The notes under the pieces were generated by a model that was not told where the DNA came from, made no database searches, and saw only the letters and a list, made by a program, of their open reading frames with translations. Positions 16,968 through 26,730 of a DNA stretch of 64,000 bases are shown one piece after another. The stretch is from contig NZ_JAHLZF010000011.1 in the NCBI RefSeq assembly GCF_018967645.1, positions 1-64,000 of the forward strand, written 5' to 3'. The stretch's first letter is position 1; each line of letters opens with the position of its first letter. The stretch comes from Allobacillus halotolerans (GTDB taxonomy: Bacteria > Bacillota > Bacilli > Bacillales > Alkalibacillaceae). The position numbers and the translations under genes were made by a program.

Positions 16968-17391
16968 ACCGATCAAGGTCATGATTACTATACTCATTTC
17001 ATTGACAATCATTGGTATAGCAACAATTGTTATCCTCGTATATGGTGATCAAGGTTCTGTTTCATCGGAAGAACGTACCATAGATGACATGGTTGAAAAT
17101 TCCTTTATGACCGGAGAAATACGGACAGACTTAGCAGACAACAACTTTTTGTTAATCCAATTCAGAATCGTGACTGATCACGAGGACGCGGCAGAATTCT
17201 TACAAAAGGGCGAGCATTTTCAATTGAACAATGTCATCTTAAAAGAACTAACCGTCCTGAAGGAAGAGAATTTTAGAAGTGGACTAAGTGAAGTCGAACA
17301 GCAATTAAAGAATCATCTTAATCAAATAGATGGGTTGCAGAAACACGGGAAAGTAACCGATATCTTTACTATCGATAAAGTTCTTCAATAA
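16960..17391 (+). CDS. fliL: Flagellar basal body-associated protein FliL
   Basis: A 143 aa single-pass membrane protein next to the stator that supports torque. The transmembrane helix is at about residues 6-28 (VMITILISLTIIGIATIVILV). The outer domain has the FliL features: IRTDLADNNFLLIQFRIV, an EDAAEFLQKGE stretch and the C-terminal FTIDKVLQ. The ATG at 16960 is chosen for the GGTGGTGGAG just upstream within flbD. Confidence 0.93.
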   Translation: MSKPIKVMITILISLTIIGIATIVILVYGDQGSVSSEERTIDDMVENSFMTGEIRTDLADNNFLLIQFRIVTDHEDAAEFLQKGEHFQLNNVILKELTVLKEENFRSGLSEVEQQLKNHLNQIDGLQKHGKVTDIFTIDKVLQ

Positions 17392-17421
17392 TAGAAAGAC
17401 CCATTAATGGGGGTGAGAAAT

Positions 17422-18417
17422 GTGGCCGATGATGTTTTATCCCAAGGTGAAATCGATGCTTTGCTCACTGCGTTGTCCAGTGGAGAAATGGATGCAGAGG
17501 AATTAAAGGTCGATGAAACAGAAAATAACAAAATAAAAGTCTATGACTTTAAAAGAGCATTAAGATTTTCAAAAGATCAAATTAGAGGACTGACACGAAT
17601 CCATGAGAACTTTGCAAGGTTATTGACATCCTTTTTCTCAGGACATCTACGATCTTATGTATCGATCCAAGTCGCTTCTGTCGACCAAGTGCCTTATGAA
17701 GAGTTTATTCGGTCCGTCCCATCTAAGACGATTTTAAATGTCTTCTCTGCAGATCCGTTAGAAGGACGATTACTTTTCGAGGTAAATCCAAATATAGCCT
17801 ATGCTATTTTAGACCGGATGCTGGGTGGTTCGGGCTCTAGCTTAAATAAAGTAGAAACACTGACGGAAATTGAGACAAAGATTATGTCGAGAACATTTGG
17901 TTCAGCGATGGAGTCGTTAGAAGAAGCTTGGGAATCTATGGTTTCCATCGATGTTGAAATGGAAGATTTTGAGGTGAATCCTCAATTTTTACAAATTGTA
18001 TCACCGAACGAGACAGTGATTGTTATTTCATTAAATACAATGATTGGTGAAAGCTCTGGGATGATGAATATTTGCATTCCACATATTTTACTAGAACCCA
18101 TTATTTCTAAGCTGTCCGTTCATTATTGGATGGAAAATCAAGCTCATAAGCGAAATGAAGAAGATTATCACTTGCTTCAAGAAAATTTATCGAAAGTCTC
18201 AGTCGATGTTAAAACGAATTTAGGTGAGTCATCTATTACAATTGAGGACTTTTTGCATTTACAAACGAATGATGTAATCAAACTGGATCAATCCATTCAT
18301 GATCCATTAAAACTATATGTCGATGAAGAACCAAAATTTTATGTTCACCCAGGTAAGAAAAATAATCACTTATCCGTTCAGGTCATCAGTGATATGAAGG
18401 AGGAAGACGATGGATAA
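17422..18417 (+). CDS. fliM: Flagellar motor switch protein FliM
   Basis: A 331 aa C-ring protein that binds phosphorylated CheY at its N terminus (DVLSQGEIDALLTALSSGEMDAEEL) and contacts FliG through the middle CheC-like domain, which carries FRLGGSG-like positions as LDRMLGGSGS. The C-terminal SpoA domain (NLGESSITIEDFLHLQTNDVI) pairs with FliY. The GTG at 17422 is chosen: GGGGGTGAG lies 5 bases upstream and the product starts MADDVLSQ, aligning with other FliM. The upstream ATG at 17407 overlaps the ribosome binding site. Confidence 0.94.
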   Translation: MADDVLSQGEIDALLTALSSGEMDAEELKVDETENNKIKVYDFKRALRFSKDQIRGLTRIHENFARLLTSFFSGHLRSYVSIQVASVDQVPYEEFIRSVPSKTILNVFSADPLEGRLLFEVNPNIAYAILDRMLGGSGSSLNKVETLTEIETKIMSRTFGSAMESLEEAWESMVSIDVEMEDFEVNPQFLQIVSPNETVIVISLNTMIGESSGMMNICIPHILLEPIISKLSVHYWMENQAHKRNEEDYHLLQENLSKVSVDVKTNLGESSITIEDFLHLQTNDVIKLDQSIHDPLKLYVDEEPKFYVHPGKKNNHLSVQVISDMKEEDDG

Positions 18418-19600
18418 CCATAAAGGTGATATGCTCACACAAGAAGAAATTGATGCGTTACTGAATGGCGGCCCGTCCAATGATCAACCGGATGAAGAAT
18501 CTACTACACAAGAGCGGCAGCCAACTGAGCCAACGAGCGATTCGAACCCCTCACTTGAAGATGTGCTGACATCTATGGAGGTAGATGCGATCGGCGAGTT
18601 AGGCAATATATCGTTTGGTAGCTCAGCGACAACTTTATCAACTTTATTGAACCATAAAGTTGAGATTACGACACCAGTCGTAAACGCCGTACATGTCGAT
18701 CAGCTTGCCGGTGAATTCCCTACTCCTCATGTTGCGGTGAGTGTCGATTACACCTCTGGATTCTCAGGTTCGAATTTGTTAGTGATCAAACATGAAGATG
18801 CAGCAGTAATCGCAGATCTCATGTTAGGAGGCGATGGTTCTACACCATCTACCGATTTAGATGAATTGCATTTAAGTGCTATTCAAGAAGCGATGAACCA
18901 AATGATGGGTTCTGCTGCAACAAGTATGTCATCCGTATTCAATCAACCGATTGACATAACACCACCGAAACCAATTATGTTAGATGCTACGACTGGTGAT
19001 GGCTTAGCATATTTGCCAGATGAGCCGGTATTGATCAAAGTATCTTTCCAGTTGAAAGTAGAAAATCTAATCGATTCCAATATCTTGCAGTTATTGCCGA
19101 TTCAGTTTGTCAAAGAAAGTGTTAAGCGATTATTGAATGAAAGTCCACAAGAGGAATTGAATCAACAACCCAGTGATCAAGAGGAAGGTGAGAAGGCTGT
19201 GGAAAATTATTCAAAGGAAGAGCCTGAACAGCAAAACCAGCATTCCCATGACAGCTCATATCAAAAACCTTTCATCAATCATGTTGAGTCTGCTCAATTT
19301 AGCGAGTTTGCTTCCTCAGAGAAGACAAACCCAGCGGAACGCAGAAATTTAGACTTATTAATGGATATTCCACTGAACGTTTCCGTTGAACTCGGACGTA
19401 CTCGTAAGCCCATTCGAGACATTCTTGATCTTAGCTCAGGATCAATCGTAGAACTGGACAAACTTGCTGGAGAACCGGTTGATATTCTAGTAAACAGTAA
19501 ATTGATTGCGAAAGGTGAAGTCGTTGTCATCGAAGAAAACTTTGGTGTACGGGTCACGGATATATTGAGTCAAGCTGAACGAATCCAGAAATTACGCTAA
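18410..19600 (+). CDS. fliY: Flagellar motor switch phosphatase FliY
   Basis: A 396 aa protein combining CheY-P phosphatase and FliN functions, as in Bacillus. The N terminus (MLTQEEIDALLNGG) resembles FliM and binds CheY-P. The CheC-like middle shows the two phosphatase motifs, MEVDAIGELGNISFGSS and LHLSAIQEAMNQMMGSA. A Gln/Glu/Ser linker of about 80 residues leads to the SpoA/FliN domain (LDIPLNVSVELGRTRKPIRDIL). It overlaps fliM by 8 bases. It hydrolyses CheY-P at the switch. Confidence 0.95.
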   Translation: MDNHKGDMLTQEEIDALLNGGPSNDQPDEESTTQERQPTEPTSDSNPSLEDVLTSMEVDAIGELGNISFGSSATTLSTLLNHKVEITTPVVNAVHVDQLAGEFPTPHVAVSVDYTSGFSGSNLLVIKHEDAAVIADLMLGGDGSTPSTDLDELHLSAIQEAMNQMMGSAATSMSSVFNQPIDITPPKPIMLDATTGDGLAYLPDEPVLIKVSFQLKVENLIDSNILQLLPIQFVKESVKRLLNESPQEELNQQPSDQEEGEKAVENYSKEEPEQQNQHSHDSSYQKPFINHVESAQFSEFASSEKTNPAERRNLDLLMDIPLNVSVELGRTRKPIRDILDLSSGSIVELDKLAGEPVDILVNSKLIAKGEVVVIEENFGVRVTDILSQAERIQKLR

Positions 19601-19641
19601 AAATAACTTATAAGCAGAAAAGAAAAAGGGAGAGGTCTATT

Positions 19642-20004
19642 ATGTCGAAAAGAATATTGATTGTAGATGATGCAGCATTCATGCGTATGATGATTAAAGA
19701 TATCTTAGTGAAGAACGGATTTGAAGTTGTTGGGGAAGCACAGGACGGTGTTGAAGCAGTTGAAAAATATGCTGAACTCAAACCGGACCTTGTAACCCTC
19801 GATATTACAATGCCTGAAAAAGATGGGTTAACTGCATTGAAAGAAATTTTAAGTTCAGACAGTGATGCGAAAGTAATTATGTGTTCAGCAATGGGGCAGC
19901 AATCTATGGTAATTGATGCCATTCAGGCGGGGGCAAAGGACTTTATTGTCAAACCTTTCCAAGCCGATCGTGTGCTTGAAGCCATCAACAAAGTGTTAAA
20001 TTAA
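19642..20004 (+). CDS. cheY: Chemotaxis response regulator CheY
   Basis: A 120 aa single-domain receiver. The phosphoacceptor is Asp54 in DLVTLDITMPEKDG, with the acidic pair in IVDDAAF, the conserved Ser of VIMCSAMG and the Lys of IVKPF. CheA phosphorylates it; CheY-P binds FliM and FliY and in Bacillus promotes counter-clockwise rotation. The Shine-Dalgarno GGGAGAGG lies about 8 bases upstream. The short gap to fliO contains the hairpin CTTGCA/TGCAAG (20039-20055). Confidence 0.97.
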   Translation: MSKRILIVDDAAFMRMMIKDILVKNGFEVVGEAQDGVEAVEKYAELKPDLVTLDITMPEKDGLTALKEILSSDSDAKVIMCSAMGQQSMVIDAIQAGAKDFIVKPFQADRVLEAINKVLN

Positions 20005-20095
20005 TTAGCATATTGCCGCATGTAAGAACAGATAAAACCTTGCACATGTTGCAAGAGAAATCTATGAAAACATTTTACGGTTAGGGTCGATGACG

Positions 20096-20764
20096 ATGAA
20101 ACATAAAATAGCCATTGGAGTCTTTCTTTTCTTTTTATTCATTCCAGTTAGTTCAATTTCCGCTTCACCGAGTGGAGATGGGAATGTATCCGATCTTTTT
20201 GAAAAAGAGGAACAAAAAGAGGAAACAAATGAGCAAAGGGAACCATCACAAGAAAATAGCCTCGATATCGAAGACTCCACTGGTGAACAAGTGACAGCGT
20301 CTGACAGTTCCTTGTTTTTGGATTTCTTGAAAATGATTGTCGCACTGGTTGTTGTACTCGGTTTAATCTATTTTCTATTAAAATTTCTACAAAAACGCAC
20401 TCGAATCTATCAACAGACTCGGTCATTGGAAAACTTCGGCGGTTTATCACTCGGTTCGAACAAATCCATTCAAATCGTGCGTGTCGGCAGTGAGTATTAC
20501 TTAATTGGTGTTGGTGATGACGTCCAATTACTAGACAAAATTGAGTCACCGGATACGATTGGAAGTCTGGAATCAAGTGATGCTACGGCCAATCAAGCCA
20601 TTAACTTTCAAGATCTGTTGAAGAAATTCACTCAACGAGATCAAAATCCATATCAAAATACGGATACAAAAAATAAATTTCAGTCTGAGTTGAGCCAGAT
20701 GAGAAAGAGCCGTAATGAATTGCTGAAAGGAAGCGAACAGAAGGAGGATCAACGTCATGACTGA
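20096..20764 (+). CDS. fliO: Flagellar biosynthesis protein FliO (FliZ)
   Basis: A 222 aa membrane protein that stabilises FliP during assembly of the export gate. The N-terminal signal-like helix (IAIGVFLFFLFIPVSSISA) is followed by an acidic Glu/Gln-rich outer stretch, a transmembrane helix at about residues 80-100 (FLKMIVALVVVLGLIYFLLKF) and a cytoplasmic domain with GGLSLGSNKSIQIVRVGSEYYLIGVGD, typical of FliO. The ATG at 20096 has AGGG at 9 bases; the ATG at 20090 is closer than usual to it. It overlaps fliP by 8 bases. Confidence 0.9.
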   Translation: MKHKIAIGVFLFFLFIPVSSISASPSGDGNVSDLFEKEEQKEETNEQREPSQENSLDIEDSTGEQVTASDSSLFLDFLKMIVALVVVLGLIYFLLKFLQKRTRIYQQTRSLENFGGLSLGSNKSIQIVRVGSEYYLIGVGDDVQLLDKIESPDTIGSLESSDATANQAINFQDLLKKFTQRDQNPYQNTDTKNKFQSELSQMRKSRNELLKGSEQKEDQRHD

Positions 20765-21425
20765 TGCTGTCAATCTACTGACTGAGAATGATCCGCAAGC
20801 AGCTTCATCAGCCATTCAACTCTTGCTATTGTTATTGGCGATAACCATTCTGCCAAGCATCTTAATTTTAATGACTAGCTTCACTCGTATTATTATTGTG
20901 TTGTCATTTGTCAGAACGTCACTAGCGACACAACAAATGCCACCGAACCAAGTACTGATTGGGTTAGCTTTATTTTTGACTTTCTTTATAATGGCCCCGA
21001 CATTTAATGAAGTAAATGAGGAAGCATTACAACCTCTGTTCAATGAAGAAATAACATTGGACGAAGCTTATGAATCGGCAAGCATACCTTTCAAGGAGTT
21101 TATGGCCAAGCATACAAGACAAAAAGACCTTGCATTATTCATGGATTATAGCGGGGAAGAAAGTCCGGAAACATTGGCTGATATCTCTTTGACAACATTA
21201 GTCCCTGCCTTTGCGATTAGTGAACTGAAGACAGCCTTTCAAATGGGTTTTATGATCTTTATTCCGTTTTTGGTCATTGATATGGCTGTTGCTAGTGTCT
21301 TGATGTCAATGGGAATGATGATGCTCCCACCGGTCATGATTTCATTGCCATTTAAAATCTTATTGTTTGTAATTGTCGATGGCTGGAACTTAATTGGTCA
21401 TTCCATATTGGAAAGTTTTACATAG
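20757..21425 (+). CDS. fliP: Flagellar export gate protein FliP
   Basis: A 222 aa core component of the type III export gate, assembling with FliQ and FliR. It has the conserved MTSFTRIIIVLSFVRTSLATQQMPPNQVLIGLALFLT block, of which the TSFTRIIIVLSFVR part is diagnostic, and the C-terminal FLVIDMAVASVLMSMGMMMLPP. There are four hydrophobic segments, and the N-terminal one acts as signal peptide. GGAGG lies 9 bases before the ATG, within fliO. Confidence 0.97.
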   Translation: MTDAVNLLTENDPQAASSAIQLLLLLLAITILPSILILMTSFTRIIIVLSFVRTSLATQQMPPNQVLIGLALFLTFFIMAPTFNEVNEEALQPLFNEEITLDEAYESASIPFKEFMAKHTRQKDLALFMDYSGEESPETLADISLTTLVPAFAISELKTAFQMGFMIFIPFLVIDMAVASVLMSMGMMMLPPVMISLPFKILLFVIVDGWNLIGHSILESFT

Positions 21426-21440
21426 GAAGTAGGGCATTAA

Positions 21441-21710
21441 ATGAGTGCAGATACAGTAATAGCATTAGCGGAACAAGGCGTCTATACATTATTGATTGTT
21501 GTTGGCCCTTTAATGATTTTAGCGCTAACCGTCGGGCTTCTCGTCAGTATCTTCCAAGCGACGACACAGATTCAAGAACAAACGTTGGCGTTTATTCCTA
21601 AAATGATTGCCGTATTTATTGGGATCGTCTTTTTTGGACCTTGGATGCTTCAACGTATGATTGAATTTACGATTAATATATTCAATAACATCCCTAACGT
21701 GGTTGGTTAA
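21441..21710 (+). CDS. fliQ: Flagellar export gate protein FliQ
   Basis: An 89 aa membrane protein with two transmembrane helices (residues 15-40 and 53-77). The family motif GLLVSIFQATTQIQEQTLAFIPK is intact. Four copies of FliQ wrap around the FliPR complex. It lies 15 bases after fliP and 1 base before fliR. Confidence 0.96.
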   Translation: MSADTVIALAEQGVYTLLIVVGPLMILALTVGLLVSIFQATTQIQEQTLAFIPKMIAVFIGIVFFGPWMLQRMIEFTINIFNNIPNVVG

Positions 21711-21711
21711 T

Positions 21712-22491
21712 ATGGCTGAGTTTATAGATCTTGCGAGAATGCCAGGGTTGTTATTGATTGTTGCTCGTTTAGCTGGTTTTTTTATGATGACACCGTTTTT
21801 CTCTTACCGAAATATCCCGATGCCTGTTCGAATTGGTTTAGTTATGTTTCTGGCTTGGATTATGTATTTCACAATAGAAATTCCGGTATTTTTCTTGAAT
21901 GGACAGTTTTTTCTCTTATTGGTGAAGGAAGTAACTGTCGGATTAATGATCGGGTTACTGGCCTATATCATATTATCCGCCATTCAGATAGCAGGTGGTT
22001 TCATTGATTTCCAAATGGGATTTGCGATTGCGAACATCGTCGACCCTCAAACAGGGGCACAGAGTCCGATTATCGGTCAATATCTATACATTTTTGCATT
22101 ATTATTTCTGGTTGCGACGAATGCGCATCATTTATTGATTGATGGGATTTTTTATAGCTATGAATTCATCGGATTTTACGACATGATACCCATCGGTGAT
22201 CAATCTTTTCCAATTTTTATTTTAGACAGTTTTGCTCATATGTTTATGCTTGCGTTTCAGATGTCGATTCCGGTTGTCGGGTCTTTGTTCTTGGTAGATA
22301 TCGCTTTAGGTATGATTGCTCGAACGGTTCCTCAAGTAAACGTGTTTGTCGTTGGCTTACCGCTTAAAATATTTGTCGCATTTGTAATGATTCTTATCTT
22401 TTTAGGATTTTATGTCATGTTGCTTCGAGGATTGTTTGAAACGATGTTCCAGATGATGAGGCAACTCATGCAGTTAATGGGAGGGGCTTAG
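21712..22491 (+). CDS. fliR: Flagellar export gate protein FliR
   Basis: A 259 aa polytopic membrane protein completing the FliPQR gate. It shows LLIVARLAGFFMMTPFFSYRNIPMPVRIGL near the N terminus and the conserved QIAGGFIDFQMGFAIANIVDP in the middle. The ATG at 21712 is chosen because it directly follows the fliQ stop and gives the normal N terminus; the ribosome binding site there is weak (GTGGTTGG), suggesting coupling to fliQ translation. The TTG of flhB follows 2 bases after its stop. Confidence 0.94.
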   Translation: MAEFIDLARMPGLLLIVARLAGFFMMTPFFSYRNIPMPVRIGLVMFLAWIMYFTIEIPVFFLNGQFFLLLVKEVTVGLMIGLLAYIILSAIQIAGGFIDFQMGFAIANIVDPQTGAQSPIIGQYLYIFALLFLVATNAHHLLIDGIFYSYEFIGFYDMIPIGDQSFPIFILDSFAHMFMLAFQMSIPVVGSLFLVDIALGMIARTVPQVNVFVVGLPLKIFVAFVMILIFLGFYVMLLRGLFETMFQMMRQLMQLMGGA

Positions 22492-22493
22492 TC

Positions 22494-23576
22494 TTGGAAT
22501 TACTACGCTTAGACCTACAGTTCTTTAACCAAGAAAAAACGGAGAAAGCAACACCTAAAAAACGTCAAGATTCTCGTAATAAGGGTCAGGTTGCCAAAAG
22601 TCAGGATATTAACTCAGCCATCTTATTGTTTTTTGTCTTTCTCTTTCTACTTGTCTTTGGTTCGGTTATGGGTGAGGTTTTCACAGGTATGTATACATAT
22701 AGCTTCACAAAATTCATCCACTGGGAAGTGACCGCAGCTACAACCGAGCAAGTATTTTTTCAAATGACGATGGAAGCCGTCAAGGTTGTTTTGCCAGTGA
22801 TGGCCGTTGCAGTGATTGCAGCACTTTTATCGAACTACATACAATTCGGTTTGTTGTTCTCTGGTGAACCACTTAAATTCGACCTGAAGAAAATCGATCC
22901 GATCAAAGGGTTTAAGCGAATCTTTTCTGTCCGGGCACTTGTTGAATTTTTGAAATCCTTATTGAAAATTGTGTCCATTGGCGGTGTATGTTTTGTAGTG
23001 CTTTGGCTTCAAAAAGATGAACTCATGCTTTTATCTATGAAGACTGTGAGTGAATCGATTTCGTTTTTTGCCCAGTTGACAATTCAAATGGGTATTGCCG
23101 CCTCTCTCATGTTGATGTTTCTATCGGTTTTCGATTATTTATATCAACGGTATGATCACGAAAAGAACATTAAAATGTCCAAGCAGGATGTCAAAGATGA
23201 GTATAAGAAAATGGAAGGGGACCCGTTGATTAAATCACGGATCAAGGATACCCAAAGACAAATGGCTCAGCAACGGATGATGAGTGAAGTACCGACTGCA
23301 GATGTCATCATTACGAACCCTACCCATTTTTCCATCGCGCTGAAATACGACGAAGAAAAATCTGAAGCACCATTCGTCGTTGCCAAAGGTGCAGATTATG
23401 TCGCCTTTAAAATCAGGGAGATTGCAGAAGCAAATGGTGTGATGCGAATTGAAAATCGAAGCTTGGCAAGAGGACTGTATGCAGCCGTTGAGATTGGAGA
23501 CTCCATACCTGAGGAGTTTTATCAATCAGTTGCCGAAGTATTGGCTTATGTATATAAGCTTCAACGAAAAGTGTAA
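22494..23576 (+). CDS. flhB: Flagellar export switch protein FlhB
   Basis: A 360 aa export apparatus protein that controls substrate specificity by self-cleavage. The N terminus has the family KTEKATPKKRQDSRNKGQVAKS segment, then four transmembrane helices (about residues 35-215). The autocleavage motif NPTH is at about residues 275-278 (IITNPTHFSIALKYD), with cleavage expected between Asn and Pro. The start is TTG at 22494, with GGGAGGGG 7 bases upstream in the end of fliR. Confidence 0.96.
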   Translation: MELLRLDLQFFNQEKTEKATPKKRQDSRNKGQVAKSQDINSAILLFFVFLFLLVFGSVMGEVFTGMYTYSFTKFIHWEVTAATTEQVFFQMTMEAVKVVLPVMAVAVIAALLSNYIQFGLLFSGEPLKFDLKKIDPIKGFKRIFSVRALVEFLKSLLKIVSIGGVCFVVLWLQKDELMLLSMKTVSESISFFAQLTIQMGIAASLMLMFLSVFDYLYQRYDHEKNIKMSKQDVKDEYKKMEGDPLIKSRIKDTQRQMAQQRMMSEVPTADVIITNPTHFSIALKYDEEKSEAPFVVAKGADYVAFKIREIAEANGVMRIENRSLARGLYAAVEIGDSIPEEFYQSVAEVLAYVYKLQRKV

Positions 23577-23596
23577 CTGGAAAGAGGTTTTTCTGA

Positions 23597-25630
23597 ATGT
23601 CCATAAAAGATTTATCCGTTTTATTCGGCGTTATTATGATCATTATCATGCTGGTGATTCCTTTACCGGGGCCGTTATTAAGTGTACTCATTTTAATTAA
23701 TATATCATTAGCCTTGGTCGTCATCTTAGTTGCCATGAATGTAAAAGAAGCATTGGAATTTTCTGTATTCCCGTCTCTCTTACTGCTTTTGACATTATTT
23801 CGATTGGGACTTAACGTTTCTACCACGCGTTCCATTCTATCTGAAGCAAACGCTGGTGGTGTTGTCGATACATTTGGTAATTTTGTGACCGGTGGGAATC
23901 CATTAGTCGGTTTTGTCGTCTTTCTTATTCTTGTCGTCATTCAATTTATTGTCATTACAAAGGGTGCGGAGCGTGTATCTGAAGTTGCTGCACGTTTTAC
24001 CTTGGATGCGATGCCTGGGAAACAGATGAGTATTGATGCCGATTTGAATGCAGGCTTGATTACCGAGCAACAAGCAAAAGATCGCCGTGAAAAAATTGAA
24101 GATGAAGCGGACTTTTATGGCGCAATGGACGGTGCGAGTAAATTTGTTAAGGGTGATGCGATTGCCGGGATCGTCATCGTGCTGATCAATATTATTTTCG
24201 GTTTTATCATCGGGATGACGCAATTTGGCTTAAGTGCCGGAGAAACGGTAGATGTCTTCTTGCGATTGACTGTTGGTGATGGATTGGTCTCTCAGATTCC
24301 CGCGTTATTAATTGCAACCGGAACAGGGATTATCGTGACGCGCGTAGCGGCAAAAGGAAATCTTTCTTATGATGTTACGAGTCAATTATTCCGGTTTCCT
24401 AAACTGTTATATATAGCAGCAGGAACGATTTTTTTACTCGGATTAACTCCGATTAATTTTGCTTTGACGACAGTGATTTCCGGTATGCTTGGATTTGGTG
24501 GGTTTTACTTGAGTCGAGCTGAAGAAAGGGCTGCTGAGCCAATTGAAGAAGTCGATGAAACGGAAGAACGTGCGCAAGAAATGGCAGCACCGGAGAATGT
24601 GGTTCAGTTGTTAAACACAGATCCGATTGAATTTGAGTTCGGTTATGCACTCATACCGATTGCCGATCAAAATCAAGGTGGGGACCTACTTGACCGCGTT
24701 GTAATGATTCGTCGACAACTAGCATTGGAGCTCGGACTCGTCATTCCAGTTGTAAGAATTCGCGATAACATTCAATTGAACCCGAATGAATATCAACTCA
24801 AAATTAAAGGAAATCAAGTTGCTCAAGGTGAACTGTATATCAACCATTATTTAGCGATGAGTCCAGACTTAGAGGATGATGGGATTGACGGCATAGAAAC
24901 GAAAGAGCCTGCCTTCGGATTGCCAGCTAAATGGATTACTGAAGAAATGAAAGAAGAAGCTGAATTGCTCGGATATACTGTCGTTGACCCGCCATCAGTT
25001 GTTTCAACGCATATAACAGAAGTTATTAAACGATATGCTCATGAATTGATTGGTCGCGAGGAAACAAGACAGTTGATTGATCACTTAAAAGAAACGCATC
25101 CGATTTTAGTGGAGGAAATTACGCCGGAACCATTGTCTGTTGGAGAAATTCAAAAAGTGCTAGCCAAGTTGTTAAGTGAGCAAATTTCCATTCGTAACTT
25201 GCCAATTATTTTTGAAACATTAGCTGACTATTCAAAAATGACAAATGATACAGATCTGCTGACAGAATATTGTCGCCAAGCGCTATCTGTGCAAATTACC
25301 AATCAATATGCTCAGAATCAATTTTTAAAAGTTGTTACCTTGTCTCCTCAAGTGGAGAAGATGGTTGTTGAGGGAATTCAACAAACAGAACACGGGAATT
25401 TTATTACGATGGACCCTGAAAACCAACAAAAATTAATCGAAGCTGTCCACCAAGAGCTCACACAAGCCTATTTCCAAGATTCAGCTCCAATTGTTTTGTG
25501 TTCTCCTGCTGTTCGGATGTATGTAAAACAAATTATCGGAAGAGCTTTACCAGAAACGGTCGTCTTATCCTATAACGAATTGGAACCAACTGTTGAAGTA
25601 GAAAGCAGTGGGGTGGTGAATGTACAATGA
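23597..25630 (+). CDS. flhA: Flagellar export gate protein FlhA
   Basis: A 677 aa protein forming the nonameric export gate. The N-terminal membrane half (about residues 1-320) includes the FHIPEP signature region (LLTLFRLGLNVSTTRSIL, then DAMPGKQMSIDADLNAG). The C-terminal cytoplasmic ring binds chaperone-substrate complexes and FliJ. GAAAGAGG lies about 9 bases upstream. Its stop overlaps the flhF start as ATGA. Confidence 0.97.
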   Translation: MSIKDLSVLFGVIMIIIMLVIPLPGPLLSVLILINISLALVVILVAMNVKEALEFSVFPSLLLLLTLFRLGLNVSTTRSILSEANAGGVVDTFGNFVTGGNPLVGFVVFLILVVIQFIVITKGAERVSEVAARFTLDAMPGKQMSIDADLNAGLITEQQAKDRREKIEDEADFYGAMDGASKFVKGDAIAGIVIVLINIIFGFIIGMTQFGLSAGETVDVFLRLTVGDGLVSQIPALLIATGTGIIVTRVAAKGNLSYDVTSQLFRFPKLLYIAAGTIFLLGLTPINFALTTVISGMLGFGGFYLSRAEERAAEPIEEVDETEERAQEMAAPENVVQLLNTDPIEFEFGYALIPIADQNQGGDLLDRVVMIRRQLALELGLVIPVVRIRDNIQLNPNEYQLKIKGNQVAQGELYINHYLAMSPDLEDDGIDGIETKEPAFGLPAKWITEEMKEEAELLGYTVVDPPSVVSTHITEVIKRYAHELIGREETRQLIDHLKETHPILVEEITPEPLSVGEIQKVLAKLLSEQISIRNLPIIFETLADYSKMTNDTDLLTEYCRQALSVQITNQYAQNQFLKVVTLSPQVEKMVVEGIQQTEHGNFITMDPENQQKLIEAVHQELTQAYFQDSAPIVLCSPAVRMYVKQIIGRALPETVVLSYNELEPTVEVESSGVVNVQ

Positions 25631-26730
25631 AGGTAAAAAAATACATTGCATCGACAATGCCAGAAGCAATGAATCAAGTGAAAAAAGAATTGGGTGAATC
25701 AGCGGTTATACTAGATTCACGTGAGATTAAAACCAGTCGTTTCTTTGGTCTGTTCGGGAAAAGAAATATAGAGGTTTTGGCAGCAGTCGATCCAAAGCCG
25801 ACTCGGATACGCCAATCTTCTCGAGAGAAGAAGCAAACGGCAAATGATTCAGTAATGCCAACAAAACTTCCAATGCATTTACAGAAGTCCGAATCGTCGA
25901 GAGAAAAGGTGTCTACTCGATTATCCTTATCGAATCGCTACCCGCATCCGGTCGAAAGTACACTCGAACAGTTGCAGCAAAATGGAATCGATGAAGATAC
26001 ACGTGCGCATGTGCTTCAAATACTATTATCAACGTTTTATAAACATGATGAAAAAGTGACCGAATCTGAACTTTTAAATGTGACAAAAGAATTTTTTAAA
26101 CACGAGATGGCTTCCTCTATTGAATCAACGGAAGGGCATTCAAAGTTCATATATCTTCTAGGTCCGACAGGTGTTGGTAAAACAACGACTATTGCCAAAT
26201 TGGCTGCCGACGCTAAAATGAAACACGCGAAAGATATTGCATTTATTACATTGGATACTTATCGAATTGCAGCAATTGAGCAGTTAAAAACGTATGCGAA
26301 GATCTTAGATATACCTATTGAAGTTGCCTATAATGCAGAAGATTTAGAAGCTGCCAAGGAAAAATTCAAAGATAAGGATCTCATCTATATTGACACGGCC
26401 GGTCGGAACTATATGAACAGCGAATATATCAATCAACTAAAAGAGATCGCCCAGTTCAAAGAACAGGACAAGTTGATGTGCGTTCTGTCACTGACGGCTA
26501 AGGAAGAGGATATGGAAACAATCTATCAACAATTTTCGAAATTGCCCGTTGATACGGTTATATTTACAAAAGCAGATGAAACATCAACCTATGGGCAAAT
26601 CTATAACTTATGGAAGAAACATCACTTTGCTATCCATACGTTGACAATCGGTCAAGATGTACCGAATGACCTTTTAACTGTCGACGCTGAGGTTCTCGCC
26701 CAGTTGATGGTCGGTGAAAAATCATGGTGA
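25627..26730 (+). CDS. flhF: Flagellar placement GTPase FlhF
   Basis: A 367 aa SRP-type GTPase that fixes flagellar number and position. A basic N-terminal domain (MKVKKYIASTMPEAMNQVKKELG) is followed by a low-complexity linker and the NG domain, with G1 GPTGVGKTT at residues 179-187, then TLDTYRIAAIEQLKTYA and the G3 region IDTAGRN. It overlaps flhA by 4 bases and flhG by 7. FlhG stimulates its GTPase. Confidence 0.96.
   Translation: MKVKKYIASTMPEAMNQVKKELGESAVILDSREIKTSRFFGLFGKRNIEVLAAVDPKPTRIRQSSREKKQTANDSVMPTKLPMHLQKSESSREKVSTRLSLSNRYPHPVESTLEQLQQNGIDEDTRAHVLQILLSTFYKHDEKVTESELLNVTKEFFKHEMASSIESTEGHSKFIYLLGPTGVGKTTTIAKLAADAKMKHAKDIAFITLDTYRIAAIEQLKTYAKILDIPIEVAYNAEDLEAAKEKFKDKDLIYIDTAGRNYMNSEYINQLKEIAQFKEQDKLMCVLSLTAKEEDMETIYQQFSKLPVDTVIFTKADETSTYGQIYNLWKKHHFAIHTLTIGQDVPNDLLTVDAEVLAQLMVGEKSW

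Noticed and set aside
23413-23940. Minus-strand 175-codon frame across the flhB-flhA junction
   Set aside because: It is opposite two well-supported genes, is low complexity in Thr/Asn/Lys and has no family features.
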